A stretch of 64,000 nt of DNA from Diphasiastrum complanatum (GCA_029204225.1 MU832140.1:1-64000), one strand, 5' to 3'; numbered from the stretch's first letter, positions 41,467 through 53,399 are shown. Numbers and translations are program-made. The notes: generated by a model from the letters alone, not told the origin.

Positions 41467-44433
41467 TTATTGGGGACTTTTATTGGCTTCGCGCTGAATC
41501 TTAATTAAATGATATTGCACCTTCTCCATAAAGTCAAGACGTGCAGTATTGAAATCCAAATTATGTGGTAGAAAACAACGGTGGGCTCCGGCAATCCACT
41601 TGGAAGTTGTCCATGAGGTGAAGCGGGATTCCCAAGAGCCTCCCATCATAGCCGCACGGAAATATAGTCAAGCAATCGGCAACGAATCTTTGATTTGCTC
41701 TAAGGCCATCGGGTTATTTGGATCAAATGCCAGGGTAGGAAGGCAATCGTCCCATTTGGTTGCCACTGATGCCAACAGAGTTAGATCTTTTGCAAACATT
41801 GCCTATTGTTGCACCGTTGGATCCGGAGAGTGGACATACTCTCTCTGATATGCTTGTAAGGCCCGATGGAAGTCTACCGAAATGTTCCAGCTGTAAGGCT
41901 GATGGATGATTGGACAATTGGGTGTATGGATGGTGATTTTGTCCATAGCCAATTCCAAATCTTTCCATTTATGTCTTCGCGACATTGGCACGTAATAAGG
42001 ATCTACCCGCAACTGGAGAGGGCTGACGACGTAACTCCTAATTGATTCCGAAGTTTTCTCAAAAACCATGATTCTCCATGCCGGCTGCTCTCCCAGTGTA
42101 GGTATTTTGTCCAATTCTTTGCCGGTCTCGATCTCGGAGGTCTTAAATTTGAGAAACCATCCACCACGCGAGGACTCATGTGGATGTTGCTTTAAGAAGG
42201 TCTGGATCTGGTCCTCGACGCTGATGGGCCTTCTGAATAAATGGCTTGTCCTTGATGAGGATGGACCTGCTTGTACTGTTTGTATGGTTGGCGGTTGATC
42301 TGCTAGATCTGGAGCTCCTCCCTGGTCCATGCTCGAATCAGCCCCTGTATCCATTTGTACAGTTTCTTGGCGCGAAGGGAAGAATTGTGGCATGACCGGG
42401 ACGGGGATTTGTGGTTCGGCTTCCAACACTTGAGCGGCGGCTTTTTCATAGGCGTTGATGGTCTCTTTTGCCTTTGCCAACTCAGTTGAAGCTGCTCCTT
42501 TGAACCTATCAAAGCGGCCTTGGAATCCCTGAAGGGCCACTTTGTATGTTTCCTTTTTCTTGAACAAATATGCAATCTTCGTCGGTGTGACCGGATGATC
42601 GAGTATTTGTGTTTGCAGATAGGCATCACGCTCAAATATGCAATTCACCTTGAAGCTGTGTGCAATCTTGTTCGGTCATCTGTAATTGCCCCTTCAGTAG
42701 CTGCACTTGTTGCTTGACCTCTTGCACTGCCTTATCTATCTAATCTTGTGTGGTTGTCAGGGCATTTTGTAGGGAGCTGATGTAGGTTCCCAAGCGATCA
42801 GCTTGTTGCTGGGCCAATGTCTTTTCGCTTTCAGCCTTTTCTTCATGTTGCTTGGCTATCTTCACCTCTCAATCCAGCTGGACAATTTTCTGGCTGATCA
42901 GAGTGTTTTTGGATCCTAGATCAGAGATCCTCTGTTCCATTTCCTTCTTCTTATCCAGCATAGATTGGATCACTTGCCCAAGGCTGGAAACTAACCCTAG
43001 AGTATCACCAGAATCGATGGTCGTGGAGGTGGCAGCAGTAGGAGACCCTAATGGTACTGTCCTTGGTAGGCGTGGAATAGGTGCCAAGGTCTCTTCTTCT
43101 TCAAAAGTACCCTCTTCTTCAAACCCTTCAGGCACCGTGGCGCCGAACTGCTTTGGTGACTTTACAGCTGTGTCGACCCGAAGTGTGGCTGAGCTATCCT
43201 ATGTGAGTGGTTGCTGACTGGCATCTTCGACACCAACCGTAGATTCATGGATATGCCCGAATCCTCTTCCAGGGGATTGGGGTTCAAAGGGCGCTGGGCT
43301 CTGGGGGTCGGAATCATCGAACATATCCATGAAGAATTGTGTGTTGGGTGAGGTTGCTTCGGTGTGTGGGAGTGAGGCGGCCTGGGCAGCTGTGATGGGA
43401 ATGGTAGGCCCAATGGTCACAGACTGTCCTTGTATGGGAGCAGAGGCGAGGAAAACATCAGAGACAAGGGGAATTGGAAGTTCAGTGCGAACAACAGTGG
43501 AAGCACAGCTAACGAGGTATGCCTAGTGCGACGTCATGACGCGGAAGGCGAGTCAGGAATTACGATCTCGCTGCATGGACGACGACGACTATGAGAACTT
43601 GAGGCCTGATGAGATGACTCGGTCAGTGCTTCTTCGTAAATCGAAAGCACAGAATCCAGGTGGAAGCCATGGATTCTGATTTCTAAGTGAGAAGCGGCTA
43701 AGAGGGACAATAGAGAGCCAACGGCGAACTGCTGCTTTGTATTGGCCTTAATAGCTCACTTGAGCTCACCAGAAACAGTCTTGAACCAGTTATATGGTTT
43801 AAGAGGGGCTTTGGCCAACTTAGTGTGGGACTCCACTATCTTGTGAAGGATTTGAGATGTGATGCGGTCTTTCCTGAGGTTGCCAACCATCAAGAAATGA
43901 TTCAACAATTGGGCAGCGGCGTGGATGGAAGGCTCAGTGATGGCTTTCAGAAGGTAGCCGTCATTAGTCCAGTGCAGATCGTTGGTGAGGTCAATGTATG
44001 GCTTGATGGCCTGTTTGGCGTGCTTGTGATTGGGTGAGGCTTGCATACCGGATGAGATTCCTATAGCTGCAAGTGCGGCCTCAGTGACGTGCACCTTGTG
44101 TGTGGCTCCTTGGAAGGTGATATAAAACTTGGATTTCTCTTCCTTCCATGTACTGAAGGCAAGAGTGATGAAATCCATATTGATGCATCCCAAAAAGGCT
44201 CTCTCATGAATACCCATTGTAGTAAGTAGAGGCTCCGCAAGGGTCATCCACTGAGTGACCATGCTTGTGCTAGGAAGAATCATGATGTCCGTTGCAGATG
44301 GGACATCACGATGGATAGTACAATGCGGAGACTGGAAAGTATCGGTAGAAGACATGATGATCAGAAAGGAATTATAACCGCATGAAAGTGTATCAGAAGG
44401 CAATGCAGAAAATTTGGAAGGCTTTGGTCGCAA
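41467..44433 (-). pseudogene. large extra ORF of gypsy family A, downstream of pol
   Basis: A decayed frame of about 990 codons between integrase spacer and polypurine tract. N-terminal part (to about 43756): HCTIHRDVPSATDIMILP, FLGCINMDFITLAFSTWKEE, KFYITFQGATHKVHVTEAAL; this WKEEKSKFYITFQG pattern recalls the plant-transposon domain found in Athila-type extra ORFs. A proline/serine-rich linker follows (43420-43140), then a coiled coil (KKKEMEQRISDLGSKNTL, 42950-42700), then a glutamine/proline stretch and a C-terminal globular part (WRIMVFEKTSESIRSYVV; SWNISVDFHRALQAYQREYV; WESRFTSWTTSKWIAG) to a TAA at 41467. Frame shifts lie near 43540 and 42650, stops near 43756, 43200, 42868, 41803 and 41657. 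No signal peptide or membrane segment is visible, so it is not an obvious envelope gene. Confidence 0.7.
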
Positions 44434-45146
44434 GAAAAATTCGCAAGAGCTTCGCTAGCACAAGTGAGGAATGAATCGAATTCAGCCAACTTATAGGTGA
44501 AATTGGTGGGTCCATTACATTGAATAGTAGTTGGGCTGATCAGTTCTGAACAAAAATTTGCAGGCATGTACAATACTGTAAAAATAGGCTATAGAAATCT
44601 CGGCGAAGGTTTCTAGGGATCTGAACCTATCAGACGAACGTTTTCTAGAGCTGGCAAAGGATGAACCTTCGCCCAGGTACTGTCATAAATGTATTTTTTC
44701 ACAATCTGAACCTATGGACAACCTAATTTTGACATTTTAAGATCATCTAGCAGGTCGGCGAAGGTTCATAATGAGGTTATGATGCTCGGCGAAGGTTCCC
44801 AAAATGGCATATCACTGAACATTTGTTTGACTCAAAAATTGAATTTTCGCCCACCTCAATTTAGATAAATCAAGGGTGGATGTATAGTCTGAGAGCTCAA
44901 CGAAGGTTTCTGATATTGTATTGGCCAAATCTGCCCAAAATAGTGATTTTCTAAGTCATTTTCCATAAAAAAAAAAATATTGTGCTTTCTTTTCCTTATG
45001 CTGATGACTTCCTGACTTTTGCTCATCAGTCTTTCCTTATTTTATTTATTTATTTTTAATTGTCTTTTTCCAAAAAAAAAAAGTCAACAAATTAAATATT
45101 GAAAACAAAAAATTGAAAACAAATAAAATGAAAAAGTATATTGAGA
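44434..45146 (-). mobile_element. spacer of gypsy family A with CCTTCGCC words
   Basis: Between integrase stop and the extra ORF. In sense (minus) it repeats CCTTCGCC (about 44602, 44668, 44762, 44790) and variants, as in the leader at 22084-23274. Two A-runs (44970, 45071 region) occur. No frame supported. Confidence 0.75.
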
Positions 45147-46210
45147 TCAGGCTTGCTGAACTGGCGGAGCAGGCTGCCAAAACTTGCGTAATCGGCTGTC
45201 ATTTATCAGAGTATCAAATTGTTTTCCATCCAAGTGCTCAAGAATTACTACGTCATAGTTCAGGATTTTCTTCACTTTATACGGGCCTTCACTAGTAAAC
45301 TTCAACTTATCCTTGATAAGCTTGGTTTTGTACATCAATGCAAGATCTCCTGCTTCCAGATCTTTTTTGTGCAATCGACGATCGTGCCATGCCTTGCGGC
45401 GGGCTTTCTCTGCTGCTAAGGCATGAACTGCCATCAATCGAGTTTCACATAATTTGTGCAACGCTTCATGACGAAGTTGTAAAGACTGATCATCATTTAA
45501 TCGTTCTGTTGCTGCTATGCGTAAAGATGGGATTAAAAATTCAATTGGCATAACAACATCTTGACCATAAACCAGTTGAAAAGGTGTTTGATTTGTACTA
45601 TTTTTGTAAGCGGTTCTGAATGTCCATAATGCTACATACAGTTTATGTTCCCAATCAGACCGACTTGCTTCAACTGTCTTTGTCATAATGGTGCAGAGAA
45701 TCTTATTGGAAGATTCAGCTTGTCCATTCCCTCTAGGATAATAGGGAGTACTAAATCTGTATATAACAAAAAAATCTTCCAGTAAACACTTTATTGTTTG
45801 ATTAACAAAGTGTGTACCCCGATCACTGACAATTTTGATCGGACATCCAAATCTGATTATAGTATTTTCATATAGAAACTTGGCCGTAGATTTGCATCAG
45901 CCACTTTGACAGCTTTGGCTTCAACCCACTTGGTCATATAATCAGTTGCGACGATAATGTATCGGGCCTGAGATCCTTGCGCAACGGGATGAATAGGACC
46001 AACATAATCCAGTCCCCATTTTTCAAACGGTGCTTGCGATAAAACCGGATGTAAGGGTTCATAATTCTGTCGAGTAGGCCGTCGTGCTCGTTGGCAAACA
46101 TCACATGTCTGAATTAAATTCTATGTGTCCTTATGAAGCGTAGGCCACCAACAACCGGATTGAAAAAGTTTGCGAACAGTCATGTGAAAACATGATTAAA
46201 TCTGGTACTT
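45147..46210 (-). pseudogene. gypsy family A integrase
   Basis: Minus strand: IQTCDVCQRARRPTRQ (zinc-binding end), WGLDYVGPIHPV, RYIIVATDYMTKWVEAKAVK, then frameshifts through the middle of the core, then ASRSDWEHKLYVALWTFRTA, PFQLVYGQDVVMPIEFLIPS and the C-terminal KLKFTSEGPYKVKKIL, NDSRLRKFWQPAP, stop at 45147. No chromodomain. Confidence 0.92.
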
Positions 46211-46229
46211 CATGTGGTAAAACACATCT

Positions 46230-46790
46230 TCATAAAATATTATCTGATCCACGACGATACAATTGTCCTGCAATTAATTGATAAGGTTGAGCCTTATGAA
46301 TCAATTGAATTTTCTGTACTTTTGTCAAAGAGTCATTCGGTTGTCCTAGCATCTGGTACTCAACAATATTTGTCGCCCACTCAGGTACTGCTTCAACATA
46401 GAACAACGCAGCATCTAGCAGTTCATCATCCACTTCTGTATTAATTGGTGCGGATTCAATTCGTGAAACGTGATCGGCTAGATAATGTTGCTTCCCCTTT
46501 CTGACCACAATTCGAAAGTCAAATTTAGTCAATAATAATAACCATCTTGTAATACGTCCAGTATTACACGGCTTATTTACCAAGTAAAGTAACGGTTGAT
46601 GATCCGTATAAAATGCAAAGTGCATTTCCACGAGATAGTGACGAAATTTTTTAACAGAAAAAATCATGGCTAGCGCTTCACGTTCTGTTGTTGAATAATT
46701 CTTCTCTAGAGTTGTAAGCTGTCTGCTTGCAAATCGTATAGGATAATCCTTCTTATAGTCACCTGGCTGCATCAAAACTGATCCAATGGC
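46230..46790 (-). pseudogene. gypsy family A RNase H
   Basis: YPIRFASRQLTTLEKNYSTT, EREALAMIFSVKKFRHYLVE, FAFYTDHQPLLYLVNKPCN and HYLADHVSRIES; about 180 codons open. It follows the RT on the same strand with a frameshift at about 46780. Confidence 0.93.
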
Positions 46791-47478
46791 GTATTTTGAG
46801 GCATCCGTATGAACATGAAACTCTAATGTCCAATCTGGAGAACGCAGTATTGGTGCTGAAGATAATGTTTTTTTTTAACTTTTCAAAGACTTCTAACGCC
46901 TCTACTGTCCAAATAGGAACAATAGTTAATTTGTATATAGGTCGTGCTAAATCCGCAAAGAAGATAATAAAAATTCGATAGTAGTTCGCATGACCCATAA
47001 ACACATAAACTCGAATTGTTGCTGGCGGTGGCAATTCCACAATAACTTTGATCTTGGAATAATCGGTGGAAATACCATGTCTTGATATCACATGTCCAAG
47101 CACCACTCCGTGAGAAACCCATATCTGGCATTTTTCTAGATTTAGAGAAATCTGATATTTGCGGCATCTTTCAAAGACTTTCTCCAATCGATCCAGGTAG
47201 TCTGTATCTGTGCTATGAACTCCCAAGTCATCCAAGTAAATTTCAAGGAATTTCTACAGATAATCTTTAAAGGCAAATTGCATTACTCTTTGGAATGAAC
47301 TTGGTGCATTACAGAGTCCAAACGACATTACTTTGTAAGCATAGGTGCCCCATTCTGTTGCAAAAGCAGTTTTGTGGCGATCGGCAGGTGCAATCTTAAC
47401 CTGGTTGTAACCACTAAATCCATCATACTGCTTTGCTTGTTTCTTCGTCATCGAACCTGTGATCTTGTCTCCCTTCAA
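46791..47478 (-). pseudogene. gypsy family A reverse transcriptase, N-terminal half deleted
   Basis: Starts abruptly at YDGFSGYNQVKIAPADRHKT, then YKVMSFGLCNAPSSFQRVMQ, a stop, EIYLDDLGVHSTDTDYLDRL and FMGHANYYRIFI. The fingers motifs (KKNGKLRICVDL) are lost: the protease-side frame ends at about 47476 and joins RT after a deletion of roughly 100 codons. Confidence 0.92.
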
Positions 47479-48785
47479 TATAACTGCTTTGGGCGATTTG
47501 ATTGTTGGTTCATCAGGAACATTACTCCAAATCTGGTCGGATCCATATGATGTAGAATCTGTTCATCCGTAAGTTTTGCATTGCCATCATAAGTTAAGGC
47601 ATGGCTCATTGGTATGAGATCATCCTCAATTGGATCTGGTATAGGTTCCGTTGATATCCAGGCTACATTCAGCACATTTAGTGGAAATGTGATTGGCGTA
47701 TCCAAAGTTCGATCTAACAAGGAAATCTTGCTCATCTCTGATTGAATATCTTGTTGACACATATATCCTGCTGTACAATCAATTGTTGCAAGAGCTTCGT
47801 TCCAATTGACAATATACGTTTGAGAATCGTAGTGAACTCCCAATTTTCTCTCTGATCGATCACAAGTGTGATCCATTGTTGATGAATCATCATCCGCTTT
47901 TTAAACCACTGGCTTGATAGTCCAAGTCGTAGGATCAACTTTAACTGCACGTTCACGATTTTCAAAAGTGATTTTGCCGGTACCCCAGCTATGAATTACT
48001 TGCGTAACTTGTAACCATGGACGTCCTAAGAGAACTCGGTAGACATTTGGTGCTTCTGGTAAGTCCATCACAACGAAAGTAATGACAAATTGTACTCCTG
48101 CAATCCTGACAGGTATATCTTTCACCTTTCCTCATGGATAAACTGTCGTTTGATCAGCTAGCTTAATAGCAAAAGTAGCAGGCTTAATCTTTGTAAGGCC
48201 CCATTTTGTACATAGCTTTGTAGTAATCAGGTTAACTCCTGAACCGCCATCTATCACGGTTGTTTCTTTAGAAAATTGTCTATGTTGTATCGGCAGAGTG
48301 GTATTCTTTTGTTCACTTTCCCAAGCGACTCCAACATGGAGTACATCGTTAGGTTCCTCAAATCCAGCACAAAAATGCAGCTCCTGATGGTCTTCTGACT
48401 CTTCTTGAGCTAACTTTTGCGCTAAGACTTCTTTTGCTTTTGGCACCAACTTTAGGAACTCTCCCAATGAAATATTGATCTTGCTAGACAAAATATTCAT
48501 GAGTAATTCTGTATGCGGTGCTTCCGGTTCAGTCATCTTGAAGGGTTCTTCATGATGATGTAATTGATCATTCATATCCGTACGTAAATTTCTTGGAGGC
48601 TGCAATGGTGAAGACCAAACTTTAGCTGTTACTTTAGCAGCCTCAAGTTCCTCTTCTTCTTGCAGATGTTTAATCCATTGTCTCATATCTTGATATCTTT
48701 GTTTTTCTGCATTAAGATTTGGATAGACTCTCGATGCTGTTGGTGTATCGTTCAATGGTATAGAATCAGTAGGTACTGAATCCAC
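47479..48785 (-). pseudogene. gypsy family A protease and linker
   Basis: The frame (with stops near 48130 and 47900) holds a helical N-terminal piece (YQDMRQWIKHLQEEEELEAA), the retropepsin site TVIDGGSGVNLITTKLC, and LLGRPWLQVTQVIHSW. DGGSGVN is the form typical of Athila/Tat-type proteases. A linker of about 130 codons follows to the deletion at 47476. Confidence 0.9.
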
Positions 48786-48797
48786 TACTGGTTCTTT

Positions 48798-50140
48798 TTA
48801 CTTTTGTGCTCTGGTGACCACCATCAAGGGTGCACTTGGTTTATTCTGAGCTATTGATTCTTGCTTGATTGTTATCAAATTTACAGGTGCTATAGCTGGT
48901 GGTGGCTTCGGTCTTGCTGGACAGTCTTTATAGCAATGCCCATATCCACAGTCACGATAGAATGGTACAAATTTTTCTTTATTTGAGCATTCTGCAACTC
49001 TATGATTTTCTCCACATGCAAAGCATCCAAGTGGTGCTCTAGCCCAATTTCTTGAGGCTTGTTGTTGAGCGGCAGCATAAATGGCGTACTGTTCTGAAGA
49101 TCCACCTTCCTGATCATTACCGTAGCTCCATTGCTCATCACTTCCGTAAGGTTCTGGTTCCATCAAATTGGCAGGAGGAGCGGAGTGTTTTGGTGGGGCA
49201 GGCAAAGCTAGACGTTTCGGGTATCCAAGAGTAGATTGTCGCAGTCTTGCTACTGGATTGCCTCCATACTGTGGATCTTGATATCCCATCTGGGCATACC
49301 ATTGCTGAATTATTCGAGGGTTGAAGTTGCAAAAGGCAGTGTCATGGTCATGTGAATTACACAGATGGCAAATACTGATTTTCATTCGTTTTTTCAATTG
49401 AGGACACTCGTTCACTGTGTGATTTCCTGTACAAATAGAACACCAGACATTTTCCCTGGTAGGAAAAGTCTTTGCAAACTTCTCAGGTTCCTTGTTCGCT
49501 TCTCCATGGAAATTTTCCAATGCTTTGATCTTCTCATCAAATTGCAATTGCAACTTTTCCATCTGTTTCTACTGGGTCTTCCCAAGTTTCTCGAACTCAT
49601 TGAGCATCATTTCTGCAGTAGCATTGGCATTCGTTGATGCAATAGTGGTGGATGTCGTAGTAGTCTGCCCTGCTGTATAAGGCAACATACTAACATTCGG
49701 CTCATCATCTGAATCTTCATCCTCCTCCCGAATTGCATCGTCCATCGCATTTTGCAAAAGTCCGTACTCATTATGGCGTTTCAGCTCACGTCTGATCCGT
49801 TTAGGTAGACTTGACAAAAACCACATAATCATGGCATTTTCATTAATCAGCTCATGCTCACATTCAGATCTAAGACGTTTCACCCTTTCGATGTAATCTC
49901 GAACCATTTCCCACTTTCCCATTTTAATTTTACTTAAAAGTAGGAAAGGGTCTTCCATAAACTTCCGCGGTTTGAACCGTGTGATAAGGGCTCATTTAAT
50001 AGTCTCCCAATCTGTACGCTCAGTTTCATCTTGGTTATAGTACCAATCTTGTGCTGCAACTGTTAAGGCCATAGGAAACAGCTTAAGTTTATCTTGAGGA
50101 TAAATCTCACCATAGACCTCACAAGATTCAGCACAATCTA
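48798..50140 (-). pseudogene. gypsy family A gag with four zinc knuckles
   Basis: CEVYGEIYPQDKLKLFPMAL and AAQDWYYNQDE (capsid N-terminal half), a stop near 49994, KWEMVRDYIERVKRLRSECE, a stop near 49570, then knuckles CSICTGNHTVNEC, CHLCNSHDHDTAFC, CFACGENHRVAEC and YRDCGYGHCYKDC (first Cys replaced). It ends PLMVVTRAQK at 48798. Its first codons come from LTR sequence: at about 50140 the capsid is joined to a family A LTR fragment, so the LTR end, primer site, leader and gag start are deleted. Confidence 0.92.
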
Positions 50141-50370
50141 GCATCAAAGAGACAAAGCTAGTTGTCACGTGTAGGTTCGTTCCCATGAGAGCGATAGTAT
50201 AGTTCATATTTCAACATGAATAGAGGATCCAAATCTAACACTGACATCCATTAATCCTATAAAACATTAACACTGCACATCCACTAACACTACGATCCAT
50301 TAACACTACACATCCACAATAGAAATAGCTTACTCTTCCTCTCTCTCCCTTTCTCTCTCACAAATTGTAT
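50141..50370 (-). mobile_element. family A LTR fragment, 5' side of the element
   Basis: Shares GGTTCGTTCCCATGAGAGCG and ATAGTATAGTTCATATTTCA with the LTR at 40689-41416, in the same orientation. It carries an internal expansion of CATCCATTAACACTA-type words (50240-50310). Confidence 0.88.
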
Positions 50371-50377
50371 AATAACA

Positions 50378-50405
50378 CTTCAGGTTAGGCAAGGAAAGAA
50401 ACCCA
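50378..50405 (+). mobile_element. family A LTR end, opposite orientation
   Basis: AGGTTAGGCAAGGAAAGAAA and CCCACTACA match the terminal bases of the plus-strand LTR (22034-22061), but here directly beside a minus-strand LTR fragment. The next bases belong to the gypsy integrase at 50406 onward. Confidence 0.85.
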
Positions 50406-51116
50406 CTACATCTTGCTGCAAAGACTGAGAGATCATAGCGAAAAATTAGTGGTCAGCCAAACTTGATCACCTTTCTTAAATTCTAGTTCTCATCGATGTG
50501 GGTTTACGTCAGCTGCCATGATACGTTGTGATTGCTCCAAAAATGCCTTCACCTCGATAAGCTTTGTGTGCCACTCATTGATGAATTCCTCTACAGTGGG
50601 TACCCGAGTTTCTTGCACGCCTGTAAGAAAAGAGTTCGGAACAATCGGTAAGCGACCATTGCTTATCTCGAAGGGTGACTTTCTAGTAGATCTGTTCACT
50701 TGGTTGTTATGTGCGAACTCGAGGATATCCAAGTAGCTGACCCAATCGAGCTGGTCCCAAGTGTCATAATTTCGTAAATATTGTTCAATCTGTTGATCAA
50801 CTCTCTCAGTTTTTACGAACTTGGTGCCTCATTTAGAAATAATCGTTCTAGGCAGGCCATGGTATCTGAAGACACATTTGAAAAACAACCTTTCCACTTC
50901 TTCAGCTGTCACTGAACTCTTAGTTGGTACAAGGTGACCTTGTTTTGAAAAACGGTCAACCACCACATGAATCGAGTTGAAACCCTGGCAACGTGGTAGT
51001 TGAACAATAAAATTCATGCTCACTGAGTCCCAAGGGTATGCTGGTACTGGTAATGGCTGGAGTAGTCTTGCTGGGGCTAGTGAAGGTGGGCACATAGGAT
51101 CAACATCTGCCCACAT
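50406..51116 (-). pseudogene. gypsy (chromovirus-like) integrase
   Basis: Minus strand: PWDSVSMNFIVQLPRCQG, IHVVVDRFSKQGHLVPTKSS, RYHGLPRTIISK, a stop, then YLDILEFAHNNQVNRSTRKS, PFEISNGRLPIVPNS and ELEFKKGDQVWLTTNF. It is cut at about 50406 by the family A LTR end, before any chromodomain. Confidence 0.92.
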
Positions 51117-51660
51117 ATCTGGCCAATAGAAGCAAGTTCATACATGTGATTCTCCCCTAGATGTCCAATGGCTAGTACGTCATGGTGTTCCCTCAAGATT
51201 TTCTTCCTCAGGTTGGTGTTGTCTGGGACGTATACTCTGCATTGTTTATAAACAACCATTTGATCTTTCCAAGTGAAATGTTTACAAGGCTTTCCCAGAT
51301 GAAATTCGATCATTAAGTCCTTAGCCAACGCATCGACACCATAGTTCTCTTTGATTTCTTGGAGTAGACCAGTCACCTGAGTTGATGCCATTGCCATCAA
51401 GTGCTCCTGTCTATTGAGTGCATCTACTACCACATTATTCTTTCTCACCGTATGTACAATGTCTATATTGAATTTTGAGATAAAGTTTTGCCATCGCCAT
51501 CTGCATTGGCATGAGCATACCTTGGGATGAGACGTACTTGAGTGATACGTTGTTAGTGATGCCTTAAAGGGCTTTCCTGCCACATAATGTCTCCAATGCT
51601 CCACTGCTTGTAGGACAACAACCATTTCTTTTTCATGAGTTGGCCATCATCGCTCTACGT
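51117..51660 (-). pseudogene. gypsy RNase H end and integrase zinc-binding region
   Basis: Pieces VVVLQAVEHWRHYVAGKPF, NIDIVHTVRKNNVVVDALNR and ILREHHDVLAIGHLGENHMY in one frame with a local frameshift (CSCQCRWRW for the usual DARCARWQ). HHCC zinc residues are partly lost after NHMYELAS. Confidence 0.88.
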
Positions 51661-52977
51661 CACTCAATTTCTTTGAAAAATATGCAAGTGGTTTTTCTTC
51701 TTGCATCAACACGGCCCCAATAGCAAAGGCTGACACGTCTGTATGTATTTCAAAAGGTTTGGTAAAGTCCGGTAGGAAAAGAATGAGTTCTTGAGTGATT
51801 CGTCATTTTAGTTCTTGGAATGCTGCTTCGCATTCCGGTGTCCATGTCATCTTTAGATGAGTCTTTGTCGCTCCAACAACGGTGCCACAATTTTGCTAAA
51901 TGCCTCAATGAATCTCCTGTAAAAATTACATAGCCCCACAAAGGATTTGATGTTATGAACAGTTTTAGGTGCTAGCCAATCCAATATAGCTTTGATCTTC
52001 TAAGGATCCATTCGAATCCATCCGTAGTCTATAACATGTCCAAGGAAATTAACTTCCTCTACCACAAACTCACATTTCTATCTTTTCGCGAACAAGCAGT
52101 TCCTCCTCAGTCATTGGAGAACCATCCTTAAATGTTTAATGTGATCTTTGAGGCTCCGGCCAAATACTAAGATGTCATCGATGTACACAATGACAAATTC
52201 ATTCAGGCAGTCTTGAAAAATGTTGTTTATCAACATGCAAAAAGTGGCTGGTGCGTTTGTTAGACCGAACGGCATCACCATGAACTCGTGACTCCTGCAC
52301 CATCTTCAAAACGCCATTTTGTGCTCATCACCTTCAGCTATTCAAATTTGATGGTATCCAGATCCGAGATCTATTCGGCTAAAATATTTGGCATGTTTGA
52401 GCTGGTCGAATAGGTCATCAATTCTAGGCATGGGATACTTGTTTTTGATGGTACTCTTGTTGAGCATGCGGTAATCCACACACATTCGAAGAGTCTTGTC
52501 CGCCTTTTCCATGAATAACACTGGGGCTCCAAAAGGTGAAGCGCTAGGTCTAATAAATCCTTTGTCTATCAATTCACCAAGTCGCCGTCTCAGTTCTGCC
52601 AACTCCTCTTGTGACATCTTGTAGGGTGCTTGTGAAGTTTGTTCTGTTCCTAGTACCAACTCAATTTTATGGTCCACTGTTCTTCGAGGATGTAGCTTAG
52701 CTAGGAGTTCCTCCATAAATACATCACTAAATTCCTCTAGTAGATTTGCCACTTCTTTTGGCAAGTTTTCTTGTCGAGCGCTTTTCCCTTCTGAGACCTC
52801 TCGGCATATACAAAGAAAGCACTTTGACCTTTTCATTTTTGTCATTCTTTTCATCGCTAATGCCGCAATTAGATTTTGTTCAATATCGGTACCCTTAGCG
52901 TTCCCTCCGAGCAGGACTTTCGTCATACAGATTTGTCCCTTGTAATCCAAGAGGACCAAGTTTGAGCTCCTACCCAA
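51661..52977 (-). pseudogene. gypsy reverse transcriptase
   Basis: [51 protein letters not shown], a stop, [39 protein letters not shown] (catalytic YIDD) and FLGHVIDYGWIRMDP. At least five stops or frameshifts after 52342. The upstream part joins protease with the usual [16 protein letters not shown] linker. Confidence 0.93.
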
Positions 52978-53380
52978 AACTGCAATACAGTAGGCCCAAA
53001 ATCACATCGAAGGCATCCATCTCTAAAATCAGAAAGCTAAGTTTAGCCTTCCATCTCCCAATCTGCACCGTGATGTTCAATGTCGCTTTGTCTGCGTCTA
53101 GTACTCCCTTTGTTGTTTCTATCTTGAGAGTTGATGTAACATTCCTGGTCAGCAAGCTGAATCCACTATGCTCCTTGAGATGTAGTTATGTGAAGCTCCA
53201 TAGTCGATCATGAAATCTGACTTCCTCCCCACGATCTTTCCAGATAGGAATAACAATCTTGAACCAGTCTTGGGAGTTGCCCCATGGAAGTTCCTTTCCA
53301 TACTTGTGTGTTGTCCACCCACAAATGTAAGCTCCTCTCCAACTCCCAACTAGATCACCTGGATCAAAATGAGCAGTCAA
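52978..53380 (-). pseudogene. gypsy aspartic protease, gag missing
   Basis: FMIDYGASHNYISRSIVDSA (active site D-x-G-A-S-H-N), then NITVQIGRWKAKLSFLILEM and DAFDVILGL. Immediately upstream, where gag should be, is repeat-rich leader DNA, so gag has been deleted. Confidence 0.9.
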
Positions 53381-53399
53381 GGGTTATTCAAGTATAGGC

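Noticed and set aside
41467-44433. Retroviral-type envelope gene
   Set aside because: The position fits, but no signal peptide, transmembrane segment or cleavage site is visible.
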